64,000 nt of DNA from Xiheimicrobium sp052034585 (GCA_052034585.1 JBPOIJ010000071.1:30602-94601); one strand, 5' to 3'; counted from the first letter of the stretch, positions 43,920 through 52,942 are shown. Notes: a model not told the origin generated them from the letters alone. Made by a program: numbers and translations.

Positions 43920-45284
43920 GTGCGGTGCACCTGGTCGAAGGACGATCTCGCGTGGCTGGAGGCCCGGCTGCGCGACGTGAACGGCCGGCGGACCGCGCGG
44001 CGCCTCGACGTGGAGACGGTGAAGGCGGCGGTCGAGCGGCTGCTCCGAACGGAAGTCCCCTGGCTCGTGGTGCACGGTGGCGACGTCGACGACGGGCGGC
44101 AGCACACCTCGTTGTGTCTCTGCGTCGTCACCGAGCAGGGCGTGGTGCTGGGGCTCGCACAGTCCCGCACGGGGCCGGCGTCTCCCGCGCGCGCCTTCGC
44201 CGATCTCGACGGCTGGGATTTTCACACGCCGGCGGCGAACCACATTCGCTGTGAGCGCTGGGCCGCGCGGAAGGCTCCCGATCGGCGCCAACTCGTCGTC
44301 CAATCAAGACGGCCGACCCAGCTGCTCGACTCGATCCTCGCCGACCCGGACGATGATCGACCGCGACGGGTCTACGCCGATGCGTTGATGGAGCAGGGAG
44401 ATCCTCGCGGTGAGTTCATCGCCGTGCAGTGCGAGCTCGCGGCGGGTGTGGAGGATGACCGACGGCTCGAGCTCGAGCGCCGTGAAGCAGCGCTCCTCGA
44501 GAAGCACGGCGCAGCATGGACCGGTCCGCTCCAGGCCAGCTCGGTGCTGGCGTCGTTCTCGCGTGGGTTCATCACCGAGCTCACCGTGCTCGACGCCGAC
44601 GGGCTCGAAGCGTGCAACGCCTTCCTCGCGCGGGAGCCGATCTCACACGTCGTCATCTCGACGCGCACGCCGCTGTCGGTGGCGCGGCTCCTTCAATGGC
44701 CCTGGGTCCGCACGCTCGACAGCGTCGCCTTTCGCGCACGCGACCATCGGCCGGCGCTCGACTCGCTGCCGACGCTGCTCCAGACGCGCAAGCTCCACCG
44801 GCTCCGGGCGCTCAGCTTCGACGGTCAGGGCTTGTTCGATCAGGGCGCGACTGCGCTCGCCGAGTCCGCAGGGCATGCGTTCCCCGCGCTCCGATCGCTC
44901 GAGCTTCGAAGCGATCGCTTCACCTCTCGCGCGATCGAGGCGCTCCTCCACGCGAAGTGGTTCCTCAAGCTCGAGCGGCTCTCACTCGAGGCGTGCAGCT
45001 TGAGCTCCGACTCGGCGGCCCTGCTCTCGGCTGCTCCGTTCGCGCGGTTGAAGCGACTCTCGCTGGCGTCGAACCCGATCGGAAACGAAGGCGCACTCCA
45101 TCTCGCCAAGCTGCGCGTCGGCTCGCTCGAGTCGCTCTGGCTCACCGGCTGTCGAATTCGGCAGAGCGGCGCCGAGGCCCTGCTCGACGCCAAGGCGCTC
45201 TCGAACACGAGGCTCTTTCTCGAGGGCAACTCGCTCACGGTCGGCGTCGGAGAGCGCCTCGCGCAACGAACGAAAGCGGTGTGA
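43920..45284 (+). CDS. TIGR02996-domain protein with leucine-rich repeats
   Basis: 454 residues, GTG start, 21 bases after the vWA gene. The N-terminal 135 residues are unrecognised. A TIGR02996 companion domain follows: LLDSILADPDDDRPRRVYAD, then ALMEQGDPRGEFIAVQCELA. The C-terminal half is a degenerate leucine-rich repeat array (LRALSFDGQGL, LRSLELRSDRFT, LERLSLEACSLS, LKRLSLASNPIG, LESLWLTGCRI). TIGR02996 proteins expand strongly in myxobacteria and planctomycetes and their role is unknown. The leucine-rich part suggests protein binding. Its position suggests an accessory or target-recognition role in the triad block. Confidence 0.72.
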   Translation: MRCTWSKDDLAWLEARLRDVNGRRTARRLDVETVKAAVERLLRTEVPWLVVHGGDVDDGRQHTSLCLCVVTEQGVVLGLAQSRTGPASPARAFADLDGWDFHTPAANHIRCERWAARKAPDRRQLVVQSRRPTQLLDSILADPDDDRPRRVYADALMEQGDPRGEFIAVQCELAAGVEDDRRLELERREAALLEKHGAAWTGPLQASSVLASFSRGFITELTVLDADGLEACNAFLAREPISHVVISTRTPLSVARLLQWPWVRTLDSVAFRARDHRPALDSLPTLLQTRKLHRLRALSFDGQGLFDQGATALAESAGHAFPALRSLELRSDRFTSRAIEALLHAKWFLKLERLSLEACSLSSDSAALLSAAPFARLKRLSLASNPIGNEGALHLAKLRVGSLESLWLTGCRIRQSGAEALLDAKALSNTRLFLEGNSLTVGVGERLAQRTKAV

Positions 45285-45350
45285 TTCCAGTCGGTTGCAG
45301 GCCGGCGAAATGACTACGGCCACGGCGACGACAGCGAGCGTCTTCTCCCC

Positions 45351-46619
45351 ATGCGACTCAACGACCTCATGAACCGGGCGGCCCAGGCTGCCAAGACCGT
45401 CACCACCACTGCGAAGGCGGGCGCCGATCGCACCGCTGATGCCGCCCGCGCCGGCGTGAAGACTGCGAAGGAACAGCTCCCCGTCGTGAAGCAGCGCGCC
45501 CAGGATGGCGTCGCGACGGTGAAGAACGGCGTTCGTGCGGCAGGGGACGCTGCGCTCGAGAGCCGGGTTGGGCGAACGGTGGCTCCTCCCGCGCGCCAGG
45601 CAGCGCACTTCGCGAAGGACGTCTTCGACACCACGCGTCCGCTCCGGGAGAACGCGGCAGCCGAAGCCAAGCCGTCGCTGGTGAAGGGCTGGCTCACGAG
45701 CGACTCCACGTGGGGCCAGACCTACGTCGCCGACACCGGCGAGCGTCGGCCCAAGCGCTTCGGCTACGGCGAGAAGATGAAGACGCTGCGCGAGCTGAAG
45801 ACCCCCGATCTCCCGAACCAGCCCGAGTGGGTGAAGCTCGCTGGGGCGCGCGGCCGGGCGATGGGTGACGTCAACTCGCGTGAACTCTCGGCGGGAATCG
45901 GCGTGGAGGCCGAGGCCGGGCTCTTGCTCGCGAAGGACGTCGGCCGGCTCAAGAACGAGGCGTTCGTCGGCGTGCGCTCGCGCTCGTGGGGCGAGGCGGG
46001 TGCGCTCGGCCAGTCGCTCGGCAACGAGCTCTTCGTCGGCGCAGAGGCGAACTCACGGTACTGCTACGAGGAAGGCCCTGCGGTGCCGCGGCTCAACCTG
46101 GAGGTCCAAGGCCGCGCTGGCGTGATGCTCGCGCAGCAGGTCACCAACGACATCACCGGGATCGGCTTCGCCCATTCGGCCGAGGTCGGAGTGCGGGTTC
46201 GTGCGCTCGCCGAGTTCACGATGCCGGTGCTCACCACCTCGCTCGGCGTCGTCGGCGTCCTGTCGCGCGCGCAAGGCTGGGCGTTCGCGGGCGCCATGCA
46301 GCATCTCGAGGCGTCGGCGGGGCTGAAGGGAATCAAGCTCGACGCCTACGGCTTCGCTGGCGCGAAGGTGGGCGGCTCGATCGGCAACTCCTTCACCTTC
46401 AACAACACCGAGGTGGCGGGACTCGCGACGCGAGGAGAGGCGTGGGTCGGCGCAGGGTTCCGGCTCCACGCGGGGCTCGGCATGGACAAAGAGACGAAGA
46501 CGCTGGGCCTCGAGCTCGACGCCGGTGCAGCGCTCGGCATCGGTGGCTCGATCGGCTTCGACGCGAACATCGGCGGGAAGCCCGCTCAGCTGGTCGGTGG
46601 CGTCATCAAGGGCGTCTGA
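45351..46619 (+). CDS. Hypothetical glycine/alanine-rich protein
   Basis: 422 residues, not recognised. The first 110 residues are an Ala/Lys-rich amphipathic helix region (AQAAKTVTTTAKAGADRTAD and similar, LEA- or apolipoprotein-like). The rest, from about 160 on, is rich in Gly, Ala and short beta-strands (AGLLLAKDVG, VGVRSRSWGEAGALG, GAALGIGGSIGFDANIGG), resembling predicted barrel- or crystallin-like secretory proteins. There is no classical signal peptide. It is the last co-directional gene of the 38-46.6 kb block, 66 bases after the leucine-rich gene. Whether it belongs to the same transcript is unclear. Confidence 0.6.
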   Translation: MRLNDLMNRAAQAAKTVTTTAKAGADRTADAARAGVKTAKEQLPVVKQRAQDGVATVKNGVRAAGDAALESRVGRTVAPPARQAAHFAKDVFDTTRPLRENAAAEAKPSLVKGWLTSDSTWGQTYVADTGERRPKRFGYGEKMKTLRELKTPDLPNQPEWVKLAGARGRAMGDVNSRELSAGIGVEAEAGLLLAKDVGRLKNEAFVGVRSRSWGEAGALGQSLGNELFVGAEANSRYCYEEGPAVPRLNLEVQGRAGVMLAQQVTNDITGIGFAHSAEVGVRVRALAEFTMPVLTTSLGVVGVLSRAQGWAFAGAMQHLEASAGLKGIKLDAYGFAGAKVGGSIGNSFTFNNTEVAGLATRGEAWVGAGFRLHAGLGMDKETKTLGLELDAGAALGIGGSIGFDANIGGKPAQLVGGVIKGV

Positions 46620-46635
46620 GGGGCGCAGGCGAGGC

Positions 46636-47712
46636 TCATCGAACTCCGCGCTCGGTGACGAGGTAGGTCGCGAAGCTGCCCAGCCAGTGCCCGCCCTCGT
46701 AGTGCTCGCCGGTCACGGACTCGAGGCCGCTCGTTCGATGTGCGAGCGCGGCGGCTTTCAGCGCGGGCCGTCGCGGGTCGTTCTCCGGAAGCCCGCTCAC
46801 GATGCCCTCGAGCATCCACGCGCGGCTCAGGTTGAGGCCATCGAGGTGCGCGAGCTTGGGATCGGATCGATCGGTCACCACCTCGGGTGACAGCCACTTC
46901 GGCTCGGCCTTCTCGGGAATGGTGGGAAGGAACTCGCGGAGCCACTTCGCGAAGGCGTCGCGCTCGAGCGTACGGCGCAGCAGATCGGCCTCGGCGAGGC
47001 ACGGCGAGAGAAAGTCCTGGCCTCCGGGCTCGTACGCCATCGGACAGGACCGGTCGCGGCCGTAGAAGGTGGCGATTCGCTCGGTGAGCAGCGCCTTCAT
47101 CGCGCGATCATCGGCGGCCTTCGCCCAGTCGAGGATGAGGCCGAACGCGAACGCGGTCTGATCGTGCTCTCCCACCCGAATCGGCCGCGAGAGCTTTGGG
47201 AGCCAGGCCTTGATCCGGTTCGCCGCGGCGGTCTCGAGCGGCGCCAGGTTCTTCGCCCACCGCTCGGCCTCGGGCGTCTTCCATTCTCTCAGCTCGGCGG
47301 CGAGCTGGAGCAGCCAGGCGAGGCCGTACGGGCGCTCGAAGCTCACCCGTCCCGGCGCTTCGAAGTAGCTCACCTCGGCGGTGACGTTCTTCGCGGTGAG
47401 GCTCTTCTCGAGCGCCTTCTTCGCGTCGGCGGCGAAGGGGGCCTCGGGGAACGTGCGCGCGAGGCGGGCGAGCAGCCAATGCCCATGCACCGCCGAGTGC
47501 CAGTCGTAGCAGCCGTAGAACGCCGGAGTGAGCTTCGCAGGCGTCTTCGCGTCGGCCGGCCCGTTGAGCACGTGAGCGAGCTTGTTCGGGTACTCCTTGT
47601 GGACGCAGGCGAGGGCGAGCTTGGCGAAGCGGGCGGCGGTCGCCTCGTCGACGACTGGCTGAGCGGCGGCCGTCGTGGCGGTGATCATCACTGCGAGGCT
47701 GATGCGTTGCAT
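46636..47712 (-). CDS. Exported DUF2891-family protein
   Basis: 358 residues from the ATG at 47712, which begins a signal peptide (MQRISLAVMITATTAAAQ). The rest matches DUF2891 in character: a Trp/His-rich all-helical fold with FYGCYDWHSAVHGHWLLARL near residue 65. GEHDQTAFAFGLILDWA lies in the middle and YEPGGQDFLSPCLAEADL later. The C-terminus has GLNLSRAWMLEGI and HYEGGHWLGSFATYLV. The alpha/alpha-toroid look and conserved His/Trp/Asp suggest a carbohydrate-active or related periplasmic enzyme, but no activity is established. Convergent with the preceding gene (16-base gap). Confidence 0.75.
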   Translation of the reverse strand: MQRISLAVMITATTAAAQPVVDEATAARFAKLALACVHKEYPNKLAHVLNGPADAKTPAKLTPAFYGCYDWHSAVHGHWLLARLARTFPEAPFAADAKKALEKSLTAKNVTAEVSYFEAPGRVSFERPYGLAWLLQLAAELREWKTPEAERWAKNLAPLETAAANRIKAWLPKLSRPIRVGEHDQTAFAFGLILDWAKAADDRAMKALLTERIATFYGRDRSCPMAYEPGGQDFLSPCLAEADLLRRTLERDAFAKWLREFLPTIPEKAEPKWLSPEVVTDRSDPKLAHLDGLNLSRAWMLEGIVSGLPENDPRRPALKAAALAHRTSGLESVTGEHYEGGHWLGSFATYLVTERGVR

Positions 47713-47839
47713 GAGGGCCGCTCGAGAAGGGGTGGTCAGCGACGGCTGCCGATCGCGTCGGTTCGAGCATGCCCGAAGCCGGAGCCCCCGCGCCGCGTTT
47801 TCGATTGTGCCCTGACGAGCCGCCGGTAGGGTGGGCGTC

Positions 47840-49924
47840 ATGAGTGAGCCGCGTTCGCTCCATTTCATCGAAGAGATCGTCGAGGCCGATCGGGCCTCCA
47901 ACAAGTGGGGAGGCCGCGTTCACACCCGCTTCCCGCCCGAGCCGAACGGCTACCTGCACGTCGGCCACGCCAAGAGCATCGTCCTCAACTCGGGGCTCGC
48001 GCGACGCTTCGGCGGCAAGTTCAACCTGCGCTTCGACGACACCAACCCGGCCAAGGAAGAGCAGGAATACGTCGACAGCATCATCGACGACGTGAAGTGG
48101 CTCGGCGGCGACTTCGAGGATCGGCTCTTCTACGCCTCCGACTACTTCCCGAAGATGTACGAGTGGGCCGAGCAGCTGGTGAAGAAGGGCAAGGCCTTCG
48201 TCTGCGAGCTGAACGCCGAGCAAATGAAGCTGTACCGCGGCACGCTGACCGAGCCCGGCAAGAACAGCCCGTTCCGTGATCGTTCGCCCGAAGAGAACCT
48301 CGCGCTCCTGCGCCGCATGAAGGCGGGCGAGTTCGAGCCCGGCACCAAGACGCTCCGGGCGAAGATCGACATGACGTCGGGCAACATCAACCTGCGCGAC
48401 CCGGTGATGTACCGCATCGTGAAGGCCCACCATCACCGTCAGGGCGACGCCTGGTGCATCTACCCGTCGTACGACTGGGCGCATGGGCTCGAGGACTCGA
48501 TCGAGCAGATCACCCATTCCATCTGCACGCTGGAGTTCGAGAACCACCGCCCACTCTACGACTGGTTCCTCAACGAGCTCGGCGTCTACCACCCGCAGCA
48601 GATCGAGTTCGCCAAGCTGCAGCTGACCTACACGGTGCTGAGCAAGCGCAACCTGCTCCACCTGGTGAAGGAGAAGTACGTGCGCGGCTGGGACGATCCT
48701 CGCATGCCCACCATTCGCGGCATGCGGCGGCGCGGCTACCCGAGCGAAGCGCTCCGGGCGTTCTGCGAGGAGATCAGCGTCACCAAGAACGACACCGTCA
48801 TCGATCTGCTCCGGCTCGAGAACGCGGTGCGCGATCAGCTGAACACGACCGCCCCACGGCGCATGGCGGTGCTCGCGCCGCTCAAGGTGATCATCACCAA
48901 CTGGCCGAAGGACGCGGTCGAGCCGGTCGAGGTGCAGAACAACCCCGAGGACGAGAACGCCGGCATCCGCACGGTGCCGTTCTCGGGCGAGCTCTTCATC
49001 GAGCGCGACGACTTCATGGAGGACCCGCCGAAGAAGTTCTTCCGGCTTTCTCCGGGCAAGGAAGTGCGGCTGCGTGGCGCGTACTTCATCACCTGTCAGC
49101 ACGTCGTGAAGGACGGCAGCGGCGCGATCACCGAGCTGCACTGCACCTACGATCCCGCGACGAAGGGCGGCAATGCGCCCGACGGCCGCAAGGTGAAGGG
49201 AACGATTCACTGGGTCAGCGCGCGCCACGCCGTCGATGCGGAGGTGCGCTTGTTCGACCGCCTCTTCTCCGCCGAGGCGCCAGGGGCCGCCCACGAGAAG
49301 CCCGGCGTCGATCACCCCTTCCTGCTCGATCTGAACCCCAAGTCGCTCGAGATCGTGAAGGCGAAGGTCGAGCCGGCGCTGTCGGGCGAGAAGGAGGGCG
49401 CGCGGTTCCAGTTCGAGCGGCTCGGCTACTTCTGCGTCGACAAGGACTCCAAGCCGGGCGCGCTGGTGTTCAACCGCACCGTCGCGCTCAAGGACGCGTG
49501 GGCGAAGGAGCAGGCCTCGGAAGACGCGAAGCCCGCCGCCAAGCCACCGCCGGTCGAGAAGGCGCCGCCGAAGAAGCCGGAAGCGCCGAGTGGACCTGCG
49601 GCGGAGATCGAGTTCGCCGACTTCACCAAGGTGGCGCTCAAGGCGGGCAAGGTGCTCGCGGCCGAGAAGGTGGAGAAGGCCGACAAGCTGCTCAAGCTCA
49701 CCGTCGATCTCGGTGAAGCCGCTCCACGCACGATCGTCTCGGGCATCGCGGAGGCGTTCGCTCCGGCGGCCCTCGTCGGCCGCAACGTCGTCGTCGTCAC
49801 CAACCTGAAGCCGCGCGCGCTCAAGGGCATCGAGTCGCGCGGCATGATCCTCGCGTCCGGTTCCGGCAAGGGCCTCTCGCTCATCGATCCCGGCGAGGTG
49901 GCGCCGGGCACCGACGTGAAGTGA
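47840..49924 (+). CDS. glnS: Glutaminyl-tRNA synthetase with C-terminal Trbp111/EMAPII-like tRNA-binding domain
   Basis: 694 residues; E. coli GlnRS has about 554. The start ATG at 47840 precedes MSEPRSLHFIEEIVEAD. Class I signature HVGH (40-43) lies in PPEPNGYLHVGHAKS and the KMSKS-type loop is VLSKRNLL. GlnRS-specific DPRMPTIRGMRRRGY and the two-barrel anticodon domain follow. After a Pro/Ala/Lys-rich linker (about 557-587) comes a 107-residue OB-fold domain (588-694) with FTKVALKAGKVLAAEKVEKA and GIESRGMILA, typical of Trbp111 and the MetRS C-terminus. The enzyme charges tRNA-Gln directly; the extra domain should raise tRNA affinity. Confidence 0.93.
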   Translation: MSEPRSLHFIEEIVEADRASNKWGGRVHTRFPPEPNGYLHVGHAKSIVLNSGLARRFGGKFNLRFDDTNPAKEEQEYVDSIIDDVKWLGGDFEDRLFYASDYFPKMYEWAEQLVKKGKAFVCELNAEQMKLYRGTLTEPGKNSPFRDRSPEENLALLRRMKAGEFEPGTKTLRAKIDMTSGNINLRDPVMYRIVKAHHHRQGDAWCIYPSYDWAHGLEDSIEQITHSICTLEFENHRPLYDWFLNELGVYHPQQIEFAKLQLTYTVLSKRNLLHLVKEKYVRGWDDPRMPTIRGMRRRGYPSEALRAFCEEISVTKNDTVIDLLRLENAVRDQLNTTAPRRMAVLAPLKVIITNWPKDAVEPVEVQNNPEDENAGIRTVPFSGELFIERDDFMEDPPKKFFRLSPGKEVRLRGAYFITCQHVVKDGSGAITELHCTYDPATKGGNAPDGRKVKGTIHWVSARHAVDAEVRLFDRLFSAEAPGAAHEKPGVDHPFLLDLNPKSLEIVKAKVEPALSGEKEGARFQFERLGYFCVDKDSKPGALVFNRTVALKDAWAKEQASEDAKPAAKPPPVEKAPPKKPEAPSGPAAEIEFADFTKVALKAGKVLAAEKVEKADKLLKLTVDLGEAAPRTIVSGIAEAFAPAALVGRNVVVVTNLKPRALKGIESRGMILASGSGKGLSLIDPGEVAPGTDVK

Positions 49925-49930
49925 CGCCCC

Positions 49931-51007
49931 TCAGAAGAGGTTGAGCCAGAAGCCGAAGGACGCCTGGCTCGACGTGCACGGCACCAGGAACGGCGCACCC
50001 GTCGGAACGAGGCACCACCCTGGCGCCCCGAGCGACTCGAGCTTGTAGCCATCGGTCATTCCGGCCGGAAACACGTTCGAGCTCGAGACGAGGACGAACT
50101 GCTGCCGGCTCGTCGACATCGCGCAGGTCGCCAGGTTCGCCGTGGGCAGGAACAGGCCGGAGGCGGAGACGCAGCGGCCGCTGTCGGCGTTCACCAAGGA
50201 CACCACCTCGGGTCGGGCCGGCACTGCCGGTGCCAAATAGAAGGCCTGTGGAAGCGACTTCGCGACCCGTGGGCTGCTGGTGAGGGCGGTGCCGCTCGCG
50301 GTGAGGGTCGTCGGCGTCGCCAGGTTGGGGTCGTTCACCAGGGTGAGCGAGGCGCGGCTCCGAGCCTGCACGACCGCATTCATCAGGTTCGCCAGCCACC
50401 CCGATGCCTGGTCGACCTGCACGGCGCGCGGGCTGGCGGTGCCCTTGAGGCTGAAGATCGCGGCGAGCTCGCCACCATCTCGAATGCAGAAGCCTCCGTC
50501 ATCGGTCGTGTCGACGCCGAAGGTGCCGCTGAAGCCCAGCCCGCCCGCCAGGAAGATGAAGTCGCCGGAGAGATCGGTCACTCGGAACTCGCCCGAGGTG
50601 AAGGTGCGTTGGGCGTCGAAGCCGAAGCAGGAGAGCTGCTCTCCAGAGATCACTCGACGGTTGGTCGGCCGCAACGTCGCGATGCTCGGCACCTCCTGGC
50701 GAAGCTGGAGCGCGGCAAGGTCGTTGTTGAACGGCACGTTGCGCGCGAGCTTGATGCTGTATTTCTTTCCACCCACCCAGACGCGCGTGGCGGCCTTGCA
50801 CCGAATGTGGGTGAGGACGAGATCCTCCGCGAGGAAGGCCCCGCTGCAAGTGGAGGTCGCCGTCTCGACGAGCGCACCTCCGAAGGTGACGTCACTGCGG
50901 AAGTTGCCGTTCACGATGGCCTGAGACGTCGAGGCGGCGCCGTCGGCCTCCATCGACTCGAGGGGACCGCAGGCAGCAAGACACAACGACGCGACGATGC
51001 GCTTCAC
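49931..51007 (-). CDS. Trypsin-fold lipoprotein, probably catalytically inactive
   Basis: 358 residues, GTG start with AAGGAGAT upstream. The lipobox is SLCLAAC (Cys13). A chymotrypsin-like domain (about 30-215) begins AIVNGNFRSDVTFGGALV and has CSGAFLAEDLVLTHIRC, where active trypsins have VLTAAHC; the catalytic His position is Arg here. The Asp region NNDLAALQL is kept. The nucleophile GDSGGP region reads CIRDGGELAAIF, without Ser. Two of three catalytic residues therefore appear lost. The C-terminal 110 residues look like a ricin-type or carbohydrate-binding tail (SLVNADSGRCVSASG ... GWCLVP). A binding role seems likelier than proteolysis. Confidence 0.7.
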   Translation of the reverse strand: MKRIVASLCLAACGPLESMEADGAASTSQAIVNGNFRSDVTFGGALVETATSTCSGAFLAEDLVLTHIRCKAATRVWVGGKKYSIKLARNVPFNNDLAALQLRQEVPSIATLRPTNRRVISGEQLSCFGFDAQRTFTSGEFRVTDLSGDFIFLAGGLGFSGTFGVDTTDDGGFCIRDGGELAAIFSLKGTASPRAVQVDQASGWLANLMNAVVQARSRASLTLVNDPNLATPTTLTASGTALTSSPRVAKSLPQAFYLAPAVPARPEVVSLVNADSGRCVSASGLFLPTANLATCAMSTSRQQFVLVSSSNVFPAGMTDGYKLESLGAPGWCLVPTGAPFLVPCTSSQASFGFWLNLF

Positions 51008-51037
51008 GGGTTCATCTCCTTGGTTTGGGCTACGTGG

Positions 51038-51475
51038 TCAGGGCTTCACGCCGAAGCGATCGGAGCTCCACGGCGTGGCAGGGAAGTCTTCGTTGTAGCC
51101 CCGGAGGATGTCGGCGTAGTGCCAGGGCCAGGGGTTCACGAAGAGCGAGATGACGTTGATCGCGATCGACGCACCGCACGTCGCGATCACCAGCGCGAGC
51201 CCGGTGTCACCCTTCGCCGACATCGAGGCCAGCATGCAGGGCGCGAGCGAGCCGATGCCGACCCAGGTGAAGATGGTGCCGACGCGCTTCTTCGCTCGCA
51301 CCGTCTCCAACGCCGCCATCGCCTTGGGTGACTCGGCGACGTGCTTCTCGAGGTGGTTCTCGACGTCTTGCGCCGGCAGCTCGAGTCGCTCATGCCGTGG
51401 ACCACCGGCGAGATCGAAGGTGAAGGCACAGCCAGGAACGACGAGGAGGACGAGAGAGAGGAGGGCGGTTCGCAT
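51038..51475 (-). CDS. Small lipoprotein with two hydrophobic helices
   Basis: 145 residues, not recognised. Signal MRTALLSLVLLVVPGC has a lipobox (VPGC, Cys16). The mature part has an Arg/Glu-rich helix (about 30-62). Two hydrophobic segments follow (about 65-88 and 92-112) and then an aromatic C-terminus (PWPWHYADILRGYNEDFPAT). It is encoded 30 bases upstream of the pseudo-trypsin lipoprotein on the same strand, so the two could be co-transcribed and act together in the envelope. Confidence 0.6.
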   Translation of the reverse strand: MRTALLSLVLLVVPGCAFTFDLAGGPRHERLELPAQDVENHLEKHVAESPKAMAALETVRAKKRVGTIFTWVGIGSLAPCMLASMSAKGDTGLALVIATCGASIAINVISLFVNPWPWHYADILRGYNEDFPATPWSSDRFGVKP

Positions 51476-51565
51476 GACCGGGCCCAGAGCAAGCCGCGCA
51501 CCACGCCAGTCAGCTCACGAATCGCGGAGTTGGCCGAGCCGCCCTCAGCGACGTCTCATGGGACT

Positions 51566-52903
51566 TCACTCGCCAGCGTCGTCGTCGCTCCAGTCGATCT
51601 CGTACGCCTCGATCCACCGGTAGATCTGTCGGCGATCGCGATCGAAGTGCTTCGCGGTCGCTCGCACGCTCCCGAGCTTCTCGAGCGCCGCCATGAGCTC
51701 TTCTTTCGACGGCGACGGCCGGCGTGCCTTGGGGCCCTTGTCCTGATCGGGCTCCGAGGCCGAGTCGGGAGCGCTCGGCGCGTTGGCGGTCAACCAGGTG
51801 GGCAGCTCGTCGGCCGAGACCGGCTCCTTGCGCGCGCCCAGGTGATGCACGAGCCGATCGAGCGCGCGGAGGTTGTCGGAGAGCGGCGCGAGGAGGATCG
51901 CCTCCACCGCTTCGGCCTCGAGCTGGAGCGGCAGCAGCTTCGAGCCGCGCTCGGCTTCCCACCGTGCGCGGAGCCGCTCGATCCACCCCACGATGTCGGC
52001 CCGGCGATCGGCGAGCGACGGAACTCGCACTTCCCACAGCGCGAGGCGGGCGTGGAGATCGCGACGGAAGGTGCCGGCCTCGACCTCCTTGGCGAGATCG
52101 CGGTTGGTGGCGGCGACGACGCGCACGTCGATCTTCACCGGCGCGGTGGCGCCGACTGGCAGCACCTCTCGCTGTTGGAGCGCGCGCAAGAGCTTGGGCT
52201 GGAGCTCCGCGGAGAGCTCGCCGATCTCGTCGAGAAACAGCGTGCCCCCGTTCGCCGCCCGGAAGAGGCCCTGGCCAGCCGCGTCGGCACCGGTGAAGGC
52301 GCCCTTCACGTGTCCGAAGAGCTGGCTCTCGGCGAGCTGAGGCGCGAGCGCTGCACAGTTCACCGCGAGGAAGGGGCCCTTTCGGCCGGAGAGCCGATGC
52401 ACCTCGCTGGCGACCGATTCCTTCCCGACACCGGTGGCGCCGATGATCAACACCGGGGCGGCGTCGGGCGCTGCGTGAGCCACTTCGGCTCGGAGCTTGT
52501 GGCTCGCCTCGCTGGCGCCAGGGAGTGATGGCGTCTCGGCCGACTCGCTGCCGCCGCGCTCGTAGACGAACACGACGTCGGCCGCTCGAAGGACGTCTTG
52601 CGGCGAGAGCAGGGCCGGAGCGTCGAGCCGGGTGCCGTTGACGAAGGTGCCGTGCTTGCTCCCTGCGTCCGTCACCCGGTGTGCTTGCGCGCTGGCGTCC
52701 CAGCTGAGGGTGAGGTGATGCCGGGAGAGCGCGGCGACACCGAGCGAGACGGTGCACTTCTCTCGTCCCACGGTGAGCTCTTCGGCCTCGAACTCGATCG
52801 AGCGAGCGAGCTGGGAGGGAGAGACGAGGTGTAGCCGGGCTCGAGCGTCCACGCGTCGGGTCAGCCGCTTGCGGGATCGAGACGCAGTCGGAGAGGAGTC
52901 CAC
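51566..52903 (-). CDS. FHA-domain sigma-54-dependent transcriptional activator
   Basis: 445 residues, GTG start. The N-terminal FHA domain (about 35-110) has LTVGREKCTVSLG, ALSRHHLTLSWD and SKHGTFVNGTRL, which bind phosphothreonine. The central AAA+ domain (about 140-350) has Walker A GATGVGKE, the sigma-54-contact loop GHVKGAFTGAD and Walker B GGTLFLDEIGEL. A C-terminal Fis-type helix-turn-helix (about 400-440) ends the protein. FHA-type activators are characteristic of myxobacteria and link Ser/Thr kinases to sigma-54 promoters. Several kinases (40.3 and 58.0 kb) and rpoN lie in the same window. One deviation: RRDLHARLALWEV where FREDLYYRLNV is usual. Confidence 0.9.
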   Translation of the reverse strand: MDSSPTASRSRKRLTRRVDARARLHLVSPSQLARSIEFEAEELTVGREKCTVSLGVAALSRHHLTLSWDASAQAHRVTDAGSKHGTFVNGTRLDAPALLSPQDVLRAADVVFVYERGGSESAETPSLPGASEASHKLRAEVAHAAPDAAPVLIIGATGVGKESVASEVHRLSGRKGPFLAVNCAALAPQLAESQLFGHVKGAFTGADAAGQGLFRAANGGTLFLDEIGELSAELQPKLLRALQQREVLPVGATAPVKIDVRVVAATNRDLAKEVEAGTFRRDLHARLALWEVRVPSLADRRADIVGWIERLRARWEAERGSKLLPLQLEAEAVEAILLAPLSDNLRALDRLVHHLGARKEPVSADELPTWLTANAPSAPDSASEPDQDKGPKARRPSPSKEELMAALEKLGSVRATAKHFDRDRRQIYRWIEAYEIDWSDDDAGE

Positions 52904-52942
52904 GGGCGCGTTCTAGCCCACTCGGCTCCGACTGCCTCGTCT

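Noticed and set aside
47108..49315. Minus-strand frame of 735 codons
   Set aside because: Shadow of glnS and the DUF2891 gene; composition and lack of motifs argue against coding.
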